Shown: one piece after another, positions 60,907-64,000 of the stretch
How positions within the stretch are numbered: the first letter of the stretch is position 1
Layout of the letters: each line of letters begins with the position of its first letter
Source of the DNA: Glandiceps talaboti
Lineage: Eukaryota > Hemichordata > Enteropneusta > Spengelidae
Reading direction: 5' to 3'
Assembly: GCF_964340395.1 (NCBI RefSeq)
Contig: NC_135552.1
Location: forward strand, 22,377,181 to 22,441,180
DNA length: 64,000 nucleotides
Translations under genes and position numbers: made by a program
Notes under the pieces: model-generated
Told to the model about the DNA's origin: nothing
Databases searched by the model: none
Seen by the model: the letters and a program-made list of their open reading frames with translations, nothing else

Positions 60907-61690
60907 GTGTGTGTGTGTGTGTGTGTCTGTGTCTGTGTCCCGGGGGGGGTACTCCCATAGAAAGGGTATATACGTATGTACCGCGGTTTTGACCCCCCCC
61001 CCCCTTTTCGAATCATGTAGACTTTGGAGTCTTGACTTTTAAAGCATATTTTGAACAAGGTTCTTTAAACTCCCATTATTCAGATATAGCATGAACTCTT
61101 TATCACCCATCCATTCATTTGGCTGAAATGTAGCTGCAATAATTGTAGCGTCTTGTTGCGGTTTTGTGGTTTTTTTCGTCTGTTTTGGTGACTTTTTAAG
61201 TTTTAGTGTTTAACCCGCACCTAACGCTACAATTCCTAGTGCAGGAATTCCGATCAGCTTATGCGATGCGGATCTGCATCGCACGTATCAATCCCTATTT
61301 TCGCCAAAATATCGACCTACCTACGGAAAATCTGACATTTCCTAACCGCAACACTTCTTAGGAATCCCCCGCAGCACAATCGACGCCCCGATCTGCCATT
61401 TCCCCCGTCAAAAACGGCCGCCGAACATGCGAAACTTGACAATTTTGAAAACGAAGGTCGTTGATCACGCGATACATTTGCCGAGATCTCGTAGCCGCGA
61501 AAGTTTTCAAAATTGTCAAGTTGTTTACACACACACTAAAAAACCACAAAACCGCAACAAGACGCTACAATTATTGCAGCTAGCTGAAATGTAGACATTT
61601 GACCCCTGTTTCTGACTAAAATCTAGATTTTTGACCCCTACTTTTTGAAGAGTTTGTGGTTGTAATTTTGTCCACCCGAGTACCCCCCCC
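60907..61690. repeat. Interspersed repeat interrupted by a transposon
   Basis: GT microsatellite at 60907-60935, then GGGGGGGTACTCCCATAG, AAAGGGTATATACG and TTTTGACCCCC on the left; TTTGACCCCTG, TTTTTGACCCCTAC, CACCCGAGTACCCCC and a GT array on the right. The two halves belong to one repeat related to 31981-32215, split by the element at 61131-61582. Confidence 0.65.
61122..61591. mobile_element. 452-bp MULE-like element with 9-bp target duplication
   Basis: The element at 61131-61582 has about 44-base inverted ends, TAGCTGCAATAATTGTAGCG inward from the left and its inverse on the right. GCTGAAATG lies directly outside both ends (61122-61130, 61583-61591). A 9-base duplication with long inverted repeats is the hallmark of Mutator-like elements. 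The interior has an additional AATTTTGAAAA-type inverted pair but no transposase. It is inserted in an older repeat. Confidence 0.8.
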
Positions 61691-61691
61691 C

Positions 61692-61750
61692 CGTGTGTGT
61701 GTGTGTGTGCGCGCGCGCGCATGTGTGTATGCGCGTGTGTGCGTGTATGT

Positions 61751-61806
<56 letters not shown>
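61692..61806. repeat. (GT)n microsatellite
   Basis: GT units with GC and ATGT variants, then about 33 pure GT units. Confidence 0.95.
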
Positions 61807-61807
<1 letters not shown>

Positions 61808-61840
61808 ATGCAAATACCACCAGCGGCGACACTGTATAGC

Positions 61841-61870
61841 CTCAGACCACACTCTTTTTAGTGGTCTGAG
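61841..61870. repeat. Hairpin of the CTCAGACCACTA family
   Basis: CTCAGACCAC and GTGGTCTGAG are perfect 10-base arms around ACTCTTTTTA. Confidence 0.7.
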
Positions 61871-62012
61871 ATATAACCGAGATTATGTGAGTCACGGGTC
61901 ACGAAAAATCCATACAAAAATGAGTAATGCCTGTTGCGAATTCGTGTGTTACCCATATTGTTTTGTCATTACTGCTATATATTATGTGATTGATCGCCTT
62001 CGCATACCCTTA

Positions 62013-63957
<1,945 letters not shown>

Positions 63958-64000
63958 ACATACATACATACATACATACATACATACATACATACATACA
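63958..64000. repeat. (ACAT)n microsatellite at the window edge
   Basis: At least 10 tetranucleotide units, cut by the window end. It is the same motif as the array on the other side of the retrotransposon. Confidence 0.95.

Overview
The window looks like nuclear DNA of an invertebrate deuterostome (hemichordate, echinoderm or cephalochordate). This is inferred from three intron-rich genes with GT-AG splicing, AT-rich intergenic DNA, very many tri-/tetranucleotide microsatellites, non-LTR retroelement debris, and a ST3Gal-type sialyltransferase, a family best known from deuterostomes. I found no bacterial genes, operons, CRISPR arrays or rRNA genes. The species cannot be fixed from sequence alone.

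All three host genes lie on the minus strand and I could join each into a complete, phase-consistent reading frame by hand. (1) 1119-11839: an SLC23-family nucleobase/ascorbate transporter, 13 coding exons, 626 aa. (2) 20490-32452: an OVCA2/FSH1-type serine hydrolase, 9 coding exons, 234 aa, with intact Ser-Asp-His triad. (3) 37355-46509: a ST3Gal4/6-like beta-galactoside alpha-2,3-sialyltransferase, 7 coding exons, 348 aa, with all four sialylmotifs. The genes have no obvious functional link.

The rest is repeats. Retroelement pieces: a minus-strand reverse-transcriptase tail at 122-871, another inside intron 1 of the sialyltransferase (41938-42576), a decayed plus-strand one at 53960-54420, and a 5'-truncated element with a restriction-like endonuclease at 62290-63957 that sits between two (ACAT)n arrays. 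DNA-transposon-like short elements can be assigned by target duplications: TA (6245-6543), TTA (16753-18563), 8 bp (27079-27188) and 9 bp (61131-61582). Two ~142-bp fold-back elements (29977-30118, 47821-47963) form one family, and a longer inverted-repeat family occurs at 33595-33905 and 51150-55186.

The most unusual observation is that two of the three genes carry tandem duplications that copy a 5' splice site. The 23-nt second exon of the hydrolase exists in three copies with a 31-bp period, and the end of exon 11 of the transporter plus its donor exists in four copies with a 73-bp period. In addition, a (CT)63 array lies immediately upstream of one transporter splice acceptor. No large undescribed gene system is visible; the stretches at 13.7-16.5, 34.9-37.3, 48.5-51.1 and 55.2-60.9 kb hold no gene I can support.
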